Source of the DNA: Eubacteriales bacterium
Lineage (GTDB): Bacteria; Bacillota; Clostridia; Christensenellales; Aristaeellaceae
NCBI GenBank assembly: GCA_028701335.1
Contig: JAQVQY010000010.1
Span: forward strand, 1-37,285
Reading direction: 5' to 3'
DNA: 37,285 bases
Positions 24,019-32,809 of this stretch are shown one piece after another. The translations under genes and the position numbers were made by a program. Every line of letters begins with the position of its first letter. The stretch's first letter is position 1. The notes under the pieces are model-generated. The model was not told the origin of the DNA. It did not search any database and worked only from the letters and a program-made list of their open reading frames with translations.

Positions 24019-25056
24019 TTGAATTCCATTGAAGATAAAAAATCAACGCGGACGCCGGACATCGGCGGACAAGCCGTTTTGGATGGGGTGATGATGAAGT
24101 CCCCCGATGCCATCGCCATTGCCGTGCGCCGGGAGAACGGCGATATCGTGGTCAAGAGGCAGCCCTACACTTCCCCCGGCATAAAGCACGCCTGGATGGG
24201 CAAGCCCATCATCCGCGGCGCTGTCAACATGGGGATCATGATGAAGCTGGGCGTGGGCGTCCTTCAGGACAGCGCCGACATGACAGGCGCTTTGGCAGAT
24301 GAGAAGCCCTCCAGGTTTGAAGACTGGCTGAGCAAAAAGCTGGGCAAGGGAGCCGATAAGGTATTGATGGGCCTGGCCCTGGTATTGGCCCTGGCGCTGT
24401 CCCTGGCGCTGTTTGTGTTTTTGCCAAACATCCCCGCCAGTGCCATGCGCGCCGCCGGCTGGCCGTTGTTTTCAATAAACCTGACCAGCGGCCTCATCCG
24501 CACCTTGATCCTGATTGCATACCTCTACCTTACCGGCCTGGTGCCCGACATGCGCCGGACCTTCCAATACCACGGGGCGGAGCACAAGACGGTGTACACC
24601 CATGAGGCGGGCGAGCCCCTGACGCCTGAAAACGCGCAGAAGTTCAGCACGCTCCACCCCCGCTGCGGCACCAGTTTCCTTTTGCTCACCTTTATCCTGT
24701 CCATCCTTTTCTACTCAGTGTTTGATGAACTGGTGCTGGGGCTGACGGGCTTTGACATGGCCGGCAACTACTTTATCCGGGTGTTGAGCCGCATTGTGCT
24801 TTTGCCCCTGGTGGCGGGGCTGGGCTATGAGGCGCTCAAAGGGCTGGCCCATGCCAACAACCCTGTGACCCGCGCCCTGCGCTGGCCGGGGATGCAGCTG
24901 CAAAGGCTGACCACCAGGCAACCCACGGGAGAGATGCTGGAAGTGGCCATTGCCGCCATGAACGCCGCCCTTGAAGGCCTGCCGGAAGGCGCCAAAACCA
25001 AAGAGGGTTACACCCTTCTGTCCAAAGCCGCGCCAGGGGAGGCGGTGGCGGTTTGA
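24019..25056 (+). CDS. yqhQ: DUF1385 membrane protein YqhQ
   Basis: A 345-residue DUF1385 protein. Seen: IGGQAVLDGVMMKSP near the N-terminus and YHGAEHKTV in the second half (the family's two signature motifs, the latter with conserved His and Glu suggestive of a metal or catalytic site), HPRCGTSFLL, and four or five membrane segments (about 118-140, 155-175, 215-240, 255-275). Its biochemical role is unresolved; it is widespread in Firmicutes and usually just upstream of prmC-prfA, as here. The start is TTG at 24019, eight bases after AGGAGG, rather than the upstream in-frame start that overlaps the promoter. It overlaps the prmC start by four bases. Confidence 0.93.
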   Translation: MNSIEDKKSTRTPDIGGQAVLDGVMMKSPDAIAIAVRRENGDIVVKRQPYTSPGIKHAWMGKPIIRGAVNMGIMMKLGVGVLQDSADMTGALADEKPSRFEDWLSKKLGKGADKVLMGLALVLALALSLALFVFLPNIPASAMRAAGWPLFSINLTSGLIRTLILIAYLYLTGLVPDMRRTFQYHGAEHKTVYTHEAGEPLTPENAQKFSTLHPRCGTSFLLLTFILSILFYSVFDELVLGLTGFDMAGNYFIRVLSRIVLLPLVAGLGYEALKGLAHANNPVTRALRWPGMQLQRLTTRQPTGEMLEVAIAAMNAALEGLPEGAKTKEGYTLLSKAAPGEAVAV

Positions 25057-25895
25057 CCGTTGCCCAGGCCCTTCAAGACGCCTACGCGCTCCTTGCCCAG
25101 GTGCCGGATGGAAAGCTGGATGCCCAGTGGCTTTTGTCCCATGTGCTGGGGGTCAAGCGCCTTGCCCTAACCCTTATGCAGGATCAACCGCTTTCTGCCG
25201 CACAGGAGGCGGCTTTTACGGATTATGTCACCAGGCGGGCCAAAAGGGAGCCGCTTCAGTACATTCTGGGCAGCGCCCACTTCATGGGCCGCCGGTTTGT
25301 GGCACGCCCCGGCGTGCTTATCCCCCGGGATGACACAGAAACCCTGGCGCAGATGGCCATCAGCCGGGTCAAGCCCGGGGACAGAGTGCTTGATTTGTGT
25401 TGCGGCAGCGGGAACCTGGCCATCGCCATCAAGCTGGCCTGCCCGAAAGCTGAGATCTGGGCCAGCGATGTGTCCCAGGAGGCGGTAATCCTCACCCGGG
25501 AGAACGCGCGCCAACTGGGGGCGGAGATCACCGTGGCCCAGGGCGACCTGTTTAATCCTTTAAGGGGACAGCGCTTTGACGTTATCGTGTCAAATCCCCC
25601 TTATATTCCGGCGGGGGAACTGCCGGGCCTGCAGGCTGAGGTGGGCTTCGAGCCGGCGCTGGCGCTTTCAGGCGGGGAGGACGGCCTGTCCTTCTACCGC
25701 GCGATTATAAGGGAGGCTCCCCACTTCCTTGCCCCCGGCGGATTCCTGATGCTGGAGGTGGGAGACGGGCAGGCGGAGGCGCTTCATGCGCTTTTGCCCC
25801 CCGGCTTTGCGCACTGGCAGATGGCGCGGGACCTCTCGGGGCTTTTACGTGCTGCGGAAACCCGCAGGAAGGACTATGATGCAGGAGAAGTTTGA
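25053..25895 (+). CDS. prmC: Peptide chain release factor N5-glutamine methyltransferase
   Basis: A 280-residue PrmC/HemK enzyme that methylates the Gln of the GGQ motif in release factors using S-adenosylmethionine. Seen: an N-terminal helical substrate-recognition domain (1-85) with [15 protein letters not shown] (91-96; the family more often has PRPDTE), SAM-binding motif I DLCCGSG (114-120), and the active-site NPPY (181-184). The TTG start at 25053 overlaps the yqhQ stop. The gene ends inside the start of prfA, whose product is its substrate, so enzyme and target are made from the same mRNA. Confidence 0.96.
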   Translation: MTVAQALQDAYALLAQVPDGKLDAQWLLSHVLGVKRLALTLMQDQPLSAAQEAAFTDYVTRRAKREPLQYILGSAHFMGRRFVARPGVLIPRDDTETLAQMAISRVKPGDRVLDLCCGSGNLAIAIKLACPKAEIWASDVSQEAVILTRENARQLGAEITVAQGDLFNPLRGQRFDVIVSNPPYIPAGELPGLQAEVGFEPALALSGGEDGLSFYRAIIREAPHFLAPGGFLMLEVGDGQAEALHALLPPGFAHWQMARDLSGLLRAAETRRKDYDAGEV

Positions 25896-26940
25896 GGCCT
25901 TGAGCGCCCGCCTTCAGGAGCTGTCGCTTACGGCCAACCAGCCTGAGGTCATTTTGGATCAGCCCCGCTACCAGGCGCTGGTGAAGGAGATAGCGGGGCT
26001 TACGCCAACGGTCACGGCCTGGGAGGACTTTCAGGCGCTTGAAGAAGAGATAGCCTCCACCCGGGAGCTGCTGGAGAGCCCGGAACTCGCAGGCATGGCA
26101 AAAGAAGAGCTTGAAGCGCTTGAGGAAAAGCGCGGGAAAGCGGAAACCCAGCTGCGCCTGATGCTGCTCCCAAAAGATGAGGATGATGACCGCAACGTGG
26201 TGATGGAAATCCGAGCGGGCGCTGGCGGAGACGAAGCGAGCCTGTTTGGCGGGGTGCTTTTGCGCATGTACACCCGCTACGCCGAGCGTCATGGCTACGA
26301 AGTCAATTACCTGAGCCTGTCGGACACGGAACTGGGCGGTGTGAAGGAGGCGGTGTTCACCCTCTCGGGAAAGGGCGCCTTCAGCCGGATGAAGTATGAA
26401 AGCGGGGTGCACCGCATCCAGCGGGTGCCGGCCACCGAGTCCCAGGGCCGCATCCACACCTCAACCGCCACCGTGGCTGTCCTGCCGGAGGCCGATGAGG
26501 TGGATATCCAGATCAACCCGGCCGACCTGCGGGTTGATACCTACCGCTCCAGCGGCAAGGGAGGCCAGCACGTGAACCGGACGGACTCCGCCGTGCGCAT
26601 CACACACCTGCCCACGGGCCTGGTGGTCACCTGCCAGGATGAGAAAAGCCAGCTGAAAAACAAGGAGCAGGCATTAAAAGTCCTCCGCAGCCGTTTGTAT
26701 GAGCAGAAGCAGGCCCAGCAGCACGAGGTGTACGCCCAGAATCGCCGGGGGCAGATAGGCACCGGGGACCGCAGCGAGCGCATCCGCACCTACAACTTCC
26801 CCCAGGGCCGGGTGACCGACCACCGCATCGGGCTCACCCTTTACCAGATCGACCAGATCATGGACGGCGACCTGGACCCCATTATTGACGCCCTGGCCAT
26901 GGAAGCCCGGCAGCAAGCCCTGGCCGAAAGTCGCATATAG
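25876..26940 (+). CDS. prfA: Peptide chain release factor 1
   Basis: A 354-residue RF1, standard length, which ends translation at UAA and UAG. The stop-codon-reading tripeptide PAT is at 185-187 in [14 protein letters not shown] (RF2 would have SPF), and the GGQ hydrolysis motif is at 229-231 in [17 protein letters not shown]. The N-terminal helical domain covers residues 1-95. Two adjacent ATG codons (25876 and 25879) overlap the end of prmC by about 20 bases; AGGA six bases before the first supports that choice. Longer in-frame starts add unrelated sequence. Gln in GGQ is the target of the preceding PrmC. Confidence 0.97.
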   Translation: MMQEKFEALSARLQELSLTANQPEVILDQPRYQALVKEIAGLTPTVTAWEDFQALEEEIASTRELLESPELAGMAKEELEALEEKRGKAETQLRLMLLPKDEDDDRNVVMEIRAGAGGDEASLFGGVLLRMYTRYAERHGYEVNYLSLSDTELGGVKEAVFTLSGKGAFSRMKYESGVHRIQRVPATESQGRIHTSTATVAVLPEADEVDIQINPADLRVDTYRSSGKGGQHVNRTDSAVRITHLPTGLVVTCQDEKSQLKNKEQALKVLRSRLYEQKQAQQHEVYAQNRRGQIGTGDRSERIRTYNFPQGRVTDHRIGLTLYQIDQIMDGDLDPIIDALAMEARQQALAESRI

Positions 26941-26973
26941 GCTCCGCCGGGGAGAAAAACAAGGAGACACAGC

Positions 26974-27510
26974 ATGTCCAGCAACAGCCCCCTGACCCGT
27001 GCGCAAAAACAAATCCTGGTGTTCAGCCTTTTAATTATTTTCCTGCTTGGCGTCCTGGTCTATCTCTTCAGGGACCAGGGCGCGCCCGCGGCGCCGGTCA
27101 CAAACGCCACGCCGACGCCTGCGCCGGAAGCCACCTACGTGACGGTGGACGACGCCAAAGATTTCCTGCCGACTCCCACGCCCGTCCCCACACCTGCGCC
27201 CACCCTCGCGCCAACGCCCGCCATTACCCCCACTCCCGCGCCTGAAATCACACTGATGCCGCAGAGTTACCCCACCCTGCGCCGCAATGACGCGGGCGCT
27301 GAGGTAAAGCGCATGCAGACCCGGCTGATCGAGCTGGGCTACCTTAAGCCCGGCGGGGACGACGGGGACTTTGGTACCGGCACGTTTAACGCCGTGCGGG
27401 AGTTCCAGCGCAACAACAACCTGGGCACGGACGGCGTGGCGGGGCCCGCCACCCTCTCCGTCCTGTATGGCAATAGCCCGGTGCCCGCCAACCCGGGAGG
27501 AGAAGAGTAG
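26974..27510 (+). CDS. Membrane-anchored peptidoglycan-binding domain protein
   Basis: A 178-residue protein with three parts: an N-terminal membrane segment (about 12-33), a long Pro/Thr-rich linker (about 37-93; repeated TPTPAP units), and a C-terminal PG_binding_1 domain (about 97-165; YPTLRRNDAGAEVKRMQ, ELGYLKPGGDDGDFGTGTF, EFQRNNNLGTDGVAGPATL). The linker should span the cell wall so that the domain binds peptidoglycan. No catalytic domain is attached. It is the last gene of the yqhQ-prmC-prfA operon, followed by a strong terminator. ATG follows AAGGAGA. Confidence 0.9.
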   Translation: MSSNSPLTRAQKQILVFSLLIIFLLGVLVYLFRDQGAPAAPVTNATPTPAPEATYVTVDDAKDFLPTPTPVPTPAPTLAPTPAITPTPAPEITLMPQSYPTLRRNDAGAEVKRMQTRLIELGYLKPGGDDGDFGTGTFNAVREFQRNNNLGTDGVAGPATLSVLYGNSPVPANPGGEE

Positions 27511-27527
27511 TAGCCGCTTGAGCTGTG

Positions 27528-27563
27528 GCCTGGACGCGCGAAACAGACGCTTCCAGGCTTTTT
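27528..27563 (+). terminator. Intrinsic terminator of the yqhQ-prmC-prfA operon
   Basis: Ten-position stem with one mismatch (27528-27537 with 27549-27558), an eleven-base loop, then five T. It sits 18 bases after the last stop codon. Confidence 0.88.
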
Positions 27564-27835
27564 AAAGTGATTGACAGGCCGGCCCAAATGTTCCGGCGCT
27601 TACAGGCTTCAAACGCCGGGTATGGATGCAACGCGGGCGCATCCAACAACACCGGGAAACCTACATCCGCAACCTGGAAACGGAGAGGGAGGAGACGCCG
27701 CTTCACTGCTTCGCCCACCATGAAGGAACTTGTGATCAGCTTCCAGCTGGCGCTTGCGGGCGAGAAGGCCCTGCTGAAAGAGGGGATATACCTGGCCGCG
27801 GTCATCGAGGGGACGACTTTTAAGAAATCACTATC
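27564..27835. other. Gap between two terminators with no confident gene
   Basis: About 270 bases bounded by terminators on both sides. A small frame beginning ATG 27720 (MKELVISFQLALAGEKALLKEG) reads like a protein fragment but lacks a close ribosome site and runs without stop into the antisense of the next gene. A seven-base-pair hairpin occurs at 27623-27645. Likely decayed sequence; a small RNA is not excluded. Confidence 0.5.
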
Positions 27836-27870
27836 AAAAAAACAGCGCGGGATTACGCCGTGCTGTTTTT
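27836..27870. terminator. Bidirectional intrinsic terminator
   Basis: A stem of about twelve pairs with A-rich and T-rich flanks on opposite sides (arms about 27838-27849 and 27859-27870), able to terminate in both directions. On the minus strand it lies just after the stop of the sugar-dehydrogenase homologue. Confidence 0.85.
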
Positions 27871-27884
27871 GTGTATCAAGCGGA

Positions 27885-28997
27885 TTAATTTGCCGGGCTT
27901 ATCCGGATGATCCGGTCATCGCTGCCATTGTCGGTGGTGATATACAGGCTGCCATCAACCCCAGAAAGGGCCGCGCGGATACGGCCGAATTCTCCCTCAA
28001 AAAGCGTTTCTTGGCTGGCCGTCTGCCCATCCTTAAGCCACACCGCCCGCAGTTGGCGGCCCTTGAGCACGCCCATCACCAAGGCGCCCTGATAGCCGCC
28101 CCAGGCCTCCCCCTGAATCAGCGCCAGGCCGGACACGGCGATGGTGGGGTTGCCGGAGGCCCAGGCGGCGGGGACGGCGTCCGGGAAGCGCTCCAGGTCA
28201 GTCATGGGCACCCCCTCGTCATAAGGCGGCCGGGGCGCCCATCCGAAGTTGCCGGGGAGAAGCGGGTTCATCTCGTCATCCCGCCCCGGGCCGTGCTCGG
28301 CGCTGAAGCCGTACAGCCCGTCCACGGGTTCATCAAACAGCGCCAGGCCCTGGACGTTGCGGTGGCCAAAGCTGAAGATCCTGGGGTCAAAGGGCGCCTT
28401 TAGGTTGCCGGGGGCGGGCTCCCCCTCCCGGGTCACCCGGAGCACCTTGCCGGCCAGGCTCCGGGGGTTCTGCGGGTTATCAGCATTGGCCGCGTCCCCG
28501 GTGCCTATAAACAGGATGCCGTCCGGCCCCATCTGAAGCTGGGTGCCCGAATGCCGGCCGCTGGGGTTGGCCGGGATGCCGGTAACGATGTCCAGGGCGT
28601 CCGCCAGTTCCAGATTCTCCGACAGCCGGTAACGGGTCACACGCACCTCGGGGCTGCCGGCGGCGGTGTTATATGCCAGGTAGATGAGGCGGTTTTCCGT
28701 GAAATCCGTGTCCGCCGCCAGGCCCGTGAGCCCGCCTTCGCCCCGTGCCGCCACCTGGGGAATATCGGCGATGTGGATCACTTCTCCCTCCCGCCAGAGG
28801 CCAAGGCTGCCCCGGCGCTGGGTGAACAGCAGGCTCCCATCGGGCAGCTGCGCCACCGCCCAGGGGTTATTAAGCCCGCTGACAAGAGCCTCAGCCTCCA
28901 GTTCCGGAAGAGGCGCCTCCGCCCCCGCGCCGGGAATGGCCATGCCAACAACCAGGGCGGCGGCAAGGATCAGCACCGCCAGCTGTTTCTTCTTCAT
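27885..28997 (-). CDS. Secreted PQQ-type sugar dehydrogenase homologue (GSDH family)
   Basis: A 370-residue six-bladed beta-propeller of the glucose/sorbosone dehydrogenase family. Residues 1-26 form a Sec signal peptide (AGA before the mature start) without lipobox. Family landmarks: GLNNPWAVAQLPDGSLLFTQRRG, GEGGLTGLAADTDF, GRHSGTQLQMGPDGILFIGTGDA, FSFGHRNVQGLALF, AEHGPGRDDEMN and the C-terminal DGSLYITTDNGSDDRIIRI. These include the His and Asp/Glu residues around the PQQ and calcium sites in Asd/YliI-like relatives. Whether it uses PQQ is doubtful in an anaerobe without evident PQQ genes; other roles of this fold are possible. ATG 28997 follows AAGGAGG. Confidence 0.88.
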   Translation of the reverse strand: MKKKQLAVLILAAALVVGMAIPGAGAEAPLPELEAEALVSGLNNPWAVAQLPDGSLLFTQRRGSLGLWREGEVIHIADIPQVAARGEGGLTGLAADTDFTENRLIYLAYNTAAGSPEVRVTRYRLSENLELADALDIVTGIPANPSGRHSGTQLQMGPDGILFIGTGDAANADNPQNPRSLAGKVLRVTREGEPAPGNLKAPFDPRIFSFGHRNVQGLALFDEPVDGLYGFSAEHGPGRDDEMNPLLPGNFGWAPRPPYDEGVPMTDLERFPDAVPAAWASGNPTIAVSGLALIQGEAWGGYQGALVMGVLKGRQLRAVWLKDGQTASQETLFEGEFGRIRAALSGVDGSLYITTDNGSDDRIIRISPAN

Positions 28998-29072
28998 GTT
29001 TCTTCCTCCTTCTCTGAAGCGGGCCGTCCCGCCCGCCTGAAACCTACCCTCTGGAGGCCGCTTCAGTCACGC

Positions 29073-29101
29073 TTGCCCATAGCCCCGCGATTGGATACAA
29101 T
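29073..29101 (+). promoter_or_regulatory. Promoter of the beta-hydroxyacid dehydrogenase gene
   Basis: TTGCCC (29073-29078), 17-base spacer, TACAAT (29096-29101), 44 bases before the start codon. Confidence 0.6.
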
Positions 29102-29145
29102 GGTTTCAACGGCATATATCCCCACGGGGAAAAAGGAGTAAGGGT

Positions 29146-30006
29146 ATGAAAATCGCGTTTATCGGCATCGGCGTCATGGGCCTTCCCATGGCGGAGCACC
29201 TGCTGGCCGCGGGGCATGAACTGAACATATACACCCGCACACGGGAAAAAGCGGAGCCTCTTATCCAGCAGGGCGCCCATTGGTTTGAGGCGATAGCGCC
29301 CTGCGTTGCGGGCCGGGAGGCTGTCATCACCATGGTGGGCTTCCCCAGGGACGTGGAGGAGGTCTACCTAGGCCCAGGTGGCATCCTTAAAAACGCGGCA
29401 AAAGGGGCGCTGGTCATCGACATGACCACCACCAGCCCTGCCCTCTGGGAGCGGATCGCCGGGATGGCCCGTGAAAAAGGCTTAAGGCCCCTGGACGCGC
29501 CGGTGTCCGGCGGCGATGTGGGCGCCCGGGCCGGGACCCTGGCCATCATGGTGGGCGGGGAGGCGGCGGACTTTGAGGCCGCCCTGCCCCTGTTTCAAAA
29601 GATGGGCCGCAATATCGTCCACGAGGGCCCGGACGGCGCCGGCCAGCACACCAAGATGGCCAACCAGATCGCAATCGCGGGCGCTGTGGCGGGGGTAGCC
29701 GAGGCCATCCGCTACGGCGAGGCAACCGGACTGGACCTGAACAAGATGCTGGCCACCATCTCTACCGGCGCCGCCGGCTCCTGGCAGATGTCCAACAACG
29801 GCCCCAAGATGGTGGCCCGGGACCATGCTCCTGGCTTTTTCATCAAGCACTTCGTCAAGGATCTGCGCCTGGCCCACCAGGAAGGCAAAGACCGGAACCT
29901 GAAACTCCCTATCCTGAAACGTGTGCTGAAGCTCTACGCCGCCATGGAAGAGGACGGCAAGGGAGAACTGGGCACCCAGGCGATTATTGAGGCGTATCGG
30001 GAATAG
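29146..30006 (+). CDS. NAD(P)-dependent beta-hydroxyacid dehydrogenase (tartronate semialdehyde reductase / 3-hydroxyisobutyrate dehydrogenase family)
   Basis: A 286-residue oxidoreductase of the 3-hydroxyacid dehydrogenase family, normal length. Seen: Rossmann motif FIGIGVMGLPMAEHLL (5-20), DMTTTSP (92-98), the substrate-binding DAPVSGGDVGARAGTLAIM (117-135), and the catalytic Lys170 in GAGQHTKMANQ. The C-terminal helical domain begins near 165. The pattern suits GarR/GlxR or related short-chain hydroxyacid substrates, but substrate and NAD versus NADP preference cannot be fixed. The ATG is seven bases after AAGGAG and the gene has its own promoter, divergent from the sugar dehydrogenase homologue. 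Confidence 0.92.
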   Translation: MKIAFIGIGVMGLPMAEHLLAAGHELNIYTRTREKAEPLIQQGAHWFEAIAPCVAGREAVITMVGFPRDVEEVYLGPGGILKNAAKGALVIDMTTTSPALWERIAGMAREKGLRPLDAPVSGGDVGARAGTLAIMVGGEAADFEAALPLFQKMGRNIVHEGPDGAGQHTKMANQIAIAGAVAGVAEAIRYGEATGLDLNKMLATISTGAAGSWQMSNNGPKMVARDHAPGFFIKHFVKDLRLAHQEGKDRNLKLPILKRVLKLYAAMEEDGKGELGTQAIIEAYRE

Positions 30007-30074
30007 CTGTTTTGCAGGGGTATCAGGATGGCAATCTGCCCTCCCCACTTCTCCTTGTCCTCCGAAATCTCCTC

Positions 30075-30685
30075 CTACGCCTTCTGTAGGCTGTCTGCCG
30101 GCTGAGCGCCAGACACGGCATACTTATTGTTAATGACGAACAAGGGCAACGCTGTGGCGCCCAGTGAGCGGGCATCGGAGAGGTTCTGCTCCAGCTTTTC
30201 CCGGTAGGCATCGCCGCTTGGGATTTCCCGGACTTTCGCCCCGTCAAGCCCCGCCTCTTGTTCCAGGCGGATGATCGTCTCATGGTCACTGATTAAATCG
30301 CCCTGCGCAAAATGGGCCTGGTATACACGCCTGAAAAACTCCGCGTCCTTGCCCTGTTCCCTGGCGTGCTGCAGCACCCGGCGGGCGTCAACCTTGCTGG
30401 CGCTATTGGCGATGTCAGAATTGATGTTAGGGCCATCTTCACGCCCCATATCCGTCACCCGCCGGAAAACCGCCTTGGCTTCTTTCTCCGAAACGCCTTT
30501 CTGTTCAACAAAAGCCCCGCAATAATCCTGGCCGTGCACATATCGGGTGTCCGGACTTAAAAAAAACTCCTGTATTCAACCTGGACTTCGCCGGCATATT
30601 CAAGCCCCTCCAGGGCCTGATTTATGCGGGCCTGTCCGATATAGCAGAACGGGCATACAAAGTCTGACCAGATGGTGATGTTCAC
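30075..30685 (-). pseudogene. DsbA/FrnE-like thiol oxidoreductase interrupted at an eight-T run
   Basis: A 2-hydroxychromene-2-carboxylate isomerase/DsbA-fold (FrnE-like) gene. Starting from GTG 30685, eight bases after GGAGG, the frame gives WSDFVCPFCYIGQARI with the CPFC active site at residues 11-14 and then EVQVEYRSF, but at a run of eight T (plus-strand A at 30559-30566) it meets a stop. Homology resumes in the next frame as LSPDTRYVHGQDYC and runs to the stop at 30075 through GDLISDHETIIRLEQEAGLD and ATALPLFVINNKYAVSGAQP. One extra T would restore a full protein of about 203 residues. It is cytoplasmic (no signal peptide). Sequencing error, slippage and true inactivation are all possible. 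Confidence 0.8.
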
Positions 30686-31016
30686 GCGTTTTCCCTCCAT
30701 GGGATCTTCGCCGCGGCCGTCTGCCATTCGCCGGTAGTGTTCAAAATATACCCGCTTCCACCTGGGGCGGGCATTGGCGTAGACGGGACGCCGAAAACCC
30801 GGATGTCATTTAGCGACTTTTTTCAAAAACCTTCAGTATGGCCGTTAAGACAGCAAATAAGCCTCGCGCACATTGATATCATTGGCTTTCCAGCCGTTTT
30901 GGGACTATGCGAAGTATTTGATTGGGGGCTTGCATGTATATAAAAGAGAAGCCCCAAGATGGGAGTTGCGAAATCGCCTCTTCCGGGCCGGGAAATTTCC
31001 CGGGCGCTCCGCGCGG
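30686..31016. other. Intergenic region with no recognised gene
   Basis: About 330 bases between the FrnE-like and ComEA-like genes. Small open frames on the plus strand have no family resemblance. The only marked structure is the palindrome near its right end, listed separately. Confidence 0.55.
30988..31003. repeat. Perfect 16-base palindrome
   Basis: CCGGGAAATTTCCCGG reads the same on both strands, 13 bases beyond the stop of the ComEA-like gene. It could be an operator or an mRNA 3' hairpin; there is no T-tract. Confidence 0.6.
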
Positions 31017-31400
31017 CTACCGCACAGGCCCCTCCCCTGTATACCCATACTCCCTGAACATCTCCACGCGCTTTTCCCCTATGCCCTTCACGATATCCAG
31101 ATCCTCAATGTGGCTGAAGGGGCACAGGTCGCGCTGGGTGATGATGGCGTCTGCCAAACTGGCACTGATGCCGGGGAGGCCCATGATCTCCTCCCGGGTG
31201 GCAGTGTTCAGGTTTATCCCATTTTGATTGCCGGATACGGGGCGGGGCTTCATGGATGGAATCGGCGCATTTGCCGCCGTCAGGGTGTTCAGCTGGCTTA
31301 CCCGCCCCTTTTCCGCGATGGCGGATACGGCGATATACCCCGCCAGAAACAAACAGGCGGCAAGCATCACGCAGCCTGCCGCTTGGCGGAACCTTATCAT
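31017..31400 (-). CDS. ComEA-like helix-hairpin-helix protein
   Basis: A 127-residue membrane-anchored protein with one N-terminal membrane segment (about 9-28), a short linker and a ComEA-type helix-hairpin-helix domain (about 62-120: GINLNTATREEIMGLPGI, ASLADAIITQRD, IEDLDIVKGIGEKRVEMF). ComEA binds incoming DNA at the cell surface in natural transformation, but many short HhH proteins of this type have unknown roles. It lacks the SLBB-like domain found in Bacillus ComEA, which is longer. Its ATG overlaps the cysS stop by four bases, so it is the last gene of the phosphate operon. No other competence genes are present here. Confidence 0.88.
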   Translation of the reverse strand: MIRFRQAAGCVMLAACLFLAGYIAVSAIAEKGRVSQLNTLTAANAPIPSMKPRPVSGNQNGINLNTATREEIMGLPGISASLADAIITQRDLCPFSHIEDLDIVKGIGEKRVEMFREYGYTGEGPVR

Positions 31401-32794
31401 AAGGCTTTGCGCACTTTCTGGCCCTGGGGTGTGTCCTCAATGGTATAGCCCAGGTCGGTGAGCTGAGCCCTTAAGGCGTCGCTTTTTTGCCAGTCCCTGT
31501 CTTTGCGGGCCTGGGCGCGCTGCTCTGCCAGGGCCCTCACCTTTTCCGGCAGCTCTTCACGCTTTTTGGTGATCAGGCCCAGAATGCCTGTGGCCTCATG
31601 CAGAGTGTCCCAGGCGGCCTTGATGGCCTGGCGGGCGGAGCGCTCCGTGAGGCTGGTGTTCACGGCATAGACCAGCTCAAACAGCGCGCCCAGGGCTTCG
31701 GCGGTGTTCAGGTCATCCGCCAGGGCTTCGTCAAAGCGGGCCAGCGTGTCTTTAACGTCCTTGATAAACGCCTCATCGTCAGGCTCCAGGGCCTTGTTCT
31801 CCGTCTTTTCCATAAGGAAGGCCAGGTGATCCCGGACGGTATAAAGCCTTGTAAGTGAGGCGCGGGCCTGCTCCATCATCTCCCGGCTGAAATTAAGAGG
31901 GCTGCGGTAATGGGCGGAGAGCATGAGCATGCGCACGTCCTCCGCGTCATACTCTTTTAAGATATCCCTGACGGTGAAGAAGTTGCCCCGGGATTTGGAC
32001 ATCTTTTCGGAATTGATGTTCAGAAACCCGTTGTGCATCCAGTAGCGCACGAACGGCTTGCCCGTGGCGCCCTCGGACTGGGCGATTTCGTTCTCATGAT
32101 GGGGGAAGATCAGATCCTGACCGCCGCAGTGGATGTCAATGCTCTCGCCCAGAATGGACATGCTCATGGCGCTGCACTCGATGTGCCAGCCAGGCCGGCC
32201 CTTGCCCCAGGGGCTGTCCCAACTGGGCTCCCCAGGCTTGGCCGCCTTCCAGAGGGCGAAGTCCATGGGACTGCGCTTGTCCTCATCCACGACCACCCGG
32301 GCGCCTTCCTCCAGGTCCTCCATGTTTTGTCCTGACAGCTTGCCATAGTCCGGGAAATCGGCGGCGCTGTAATACACGTCGCCATCGGCCTCATAGGCCA
32401 GGCCCTTGTCCACCAGCTCTTCAATCAGCTCTACAATTTGCGGAATGAATGATGTGGCGCGGGGGTGCTCATCCGCCGGCTCAACGCCCAGGGCGCCCGC
32501 GTCCCTAAAGTATTCGGCGATGAACCTGTCCCCCAGCTCCTTGACCGACACGCCCTCGCGGGTGGCCCGCGTAATCATCTTGTCGTCAATGTCGGTGAAG
32601 TTCTGCACATAGGTCACTTTCAGCCCCTGGCGCTTTAACACCCGGCGCAGCAAATCAAACATGATGAAAGGGCGGGCGTTGCCGATATGGAAATAGTCAT
32701 AAACCGTGGGCCCGCAGCAGTAGACGCCGGCCTGTCCTTCCACAAGGGGGATAAATTCCTCCTTTTGTCTGCTCTGGCTGTTGTAAATGCGCAT
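31397..32794 (-). CDS. cysS: Cysteinyl-tRNA synthetase
   Basis: A 465-residue class I synthetase of standard length that charges tRNA-Cys. Seen: the HIGH-type motif HIGN (36-39), the first zinc ligand Cys27 in [18 protein letters not shown] with the second Cys ligand, [13 protein letters not shown] with the His and Glu ligands, KMSKS in [13 protein letters not shown] (about 267-271), and a C-terminal anticodon-binding region with [14 protein letters not shown] 32794 follows AGGA by eight bases. It has no T-box leader of its own because it follows ppk1 by only 15 bases, so it must be co-transcribed with the phosphate genes. Confidence 0.97.
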   Translation of the reverse strand: MRIYNSQSRQKEEFIPLVEGQAGVYCCGPTVYDYFHIGNARPFIMFDLLRRVLKRQGLKVTYVQNFTDIDDKMITRATREGVSVKELGDRFIAEYFRDAGALGVEPADEHPRATSFIPQIVELIEELVDKGLAYEADGDVYYSAADFPDYGKLSGQNMEDLEEGARVVVDEDKRSPMDFALWKAAKPGEPSWDSPWGKGRPGWHIECSAMSMSILGESIDIHCGGQDLIFPHHENEIAQSEGATGKPFVRYWMHNGFLNINSEKMSKSRGNFFTVRDILKEYDAEDVRMLMLSAHYRSPLNFSREMMEQARASLTRLYTVRDHLAFLMEKTENKALEPDDEAFIKDVKDTLARFDEALADDLNTAEALGALFELVYAVNTSLTERSARQAIKAAWDTLHEATGILGLITKKREELPEKVRALAEQRAQARKDRDWQKSDALRAQLTDLGYTIEDTPQGQKVRKAL

Positions 32795-32809
32795 ACGCTC
32801 CGTCCTTTC

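Noticed and set aside
27525-28403. Long open frame on the plus strand
   Set aside because: Most of it is antisense to the sugar-dehydrogenase homologue, whose GC-rich codons keep the opposite frame open; it also crosses a terminator.
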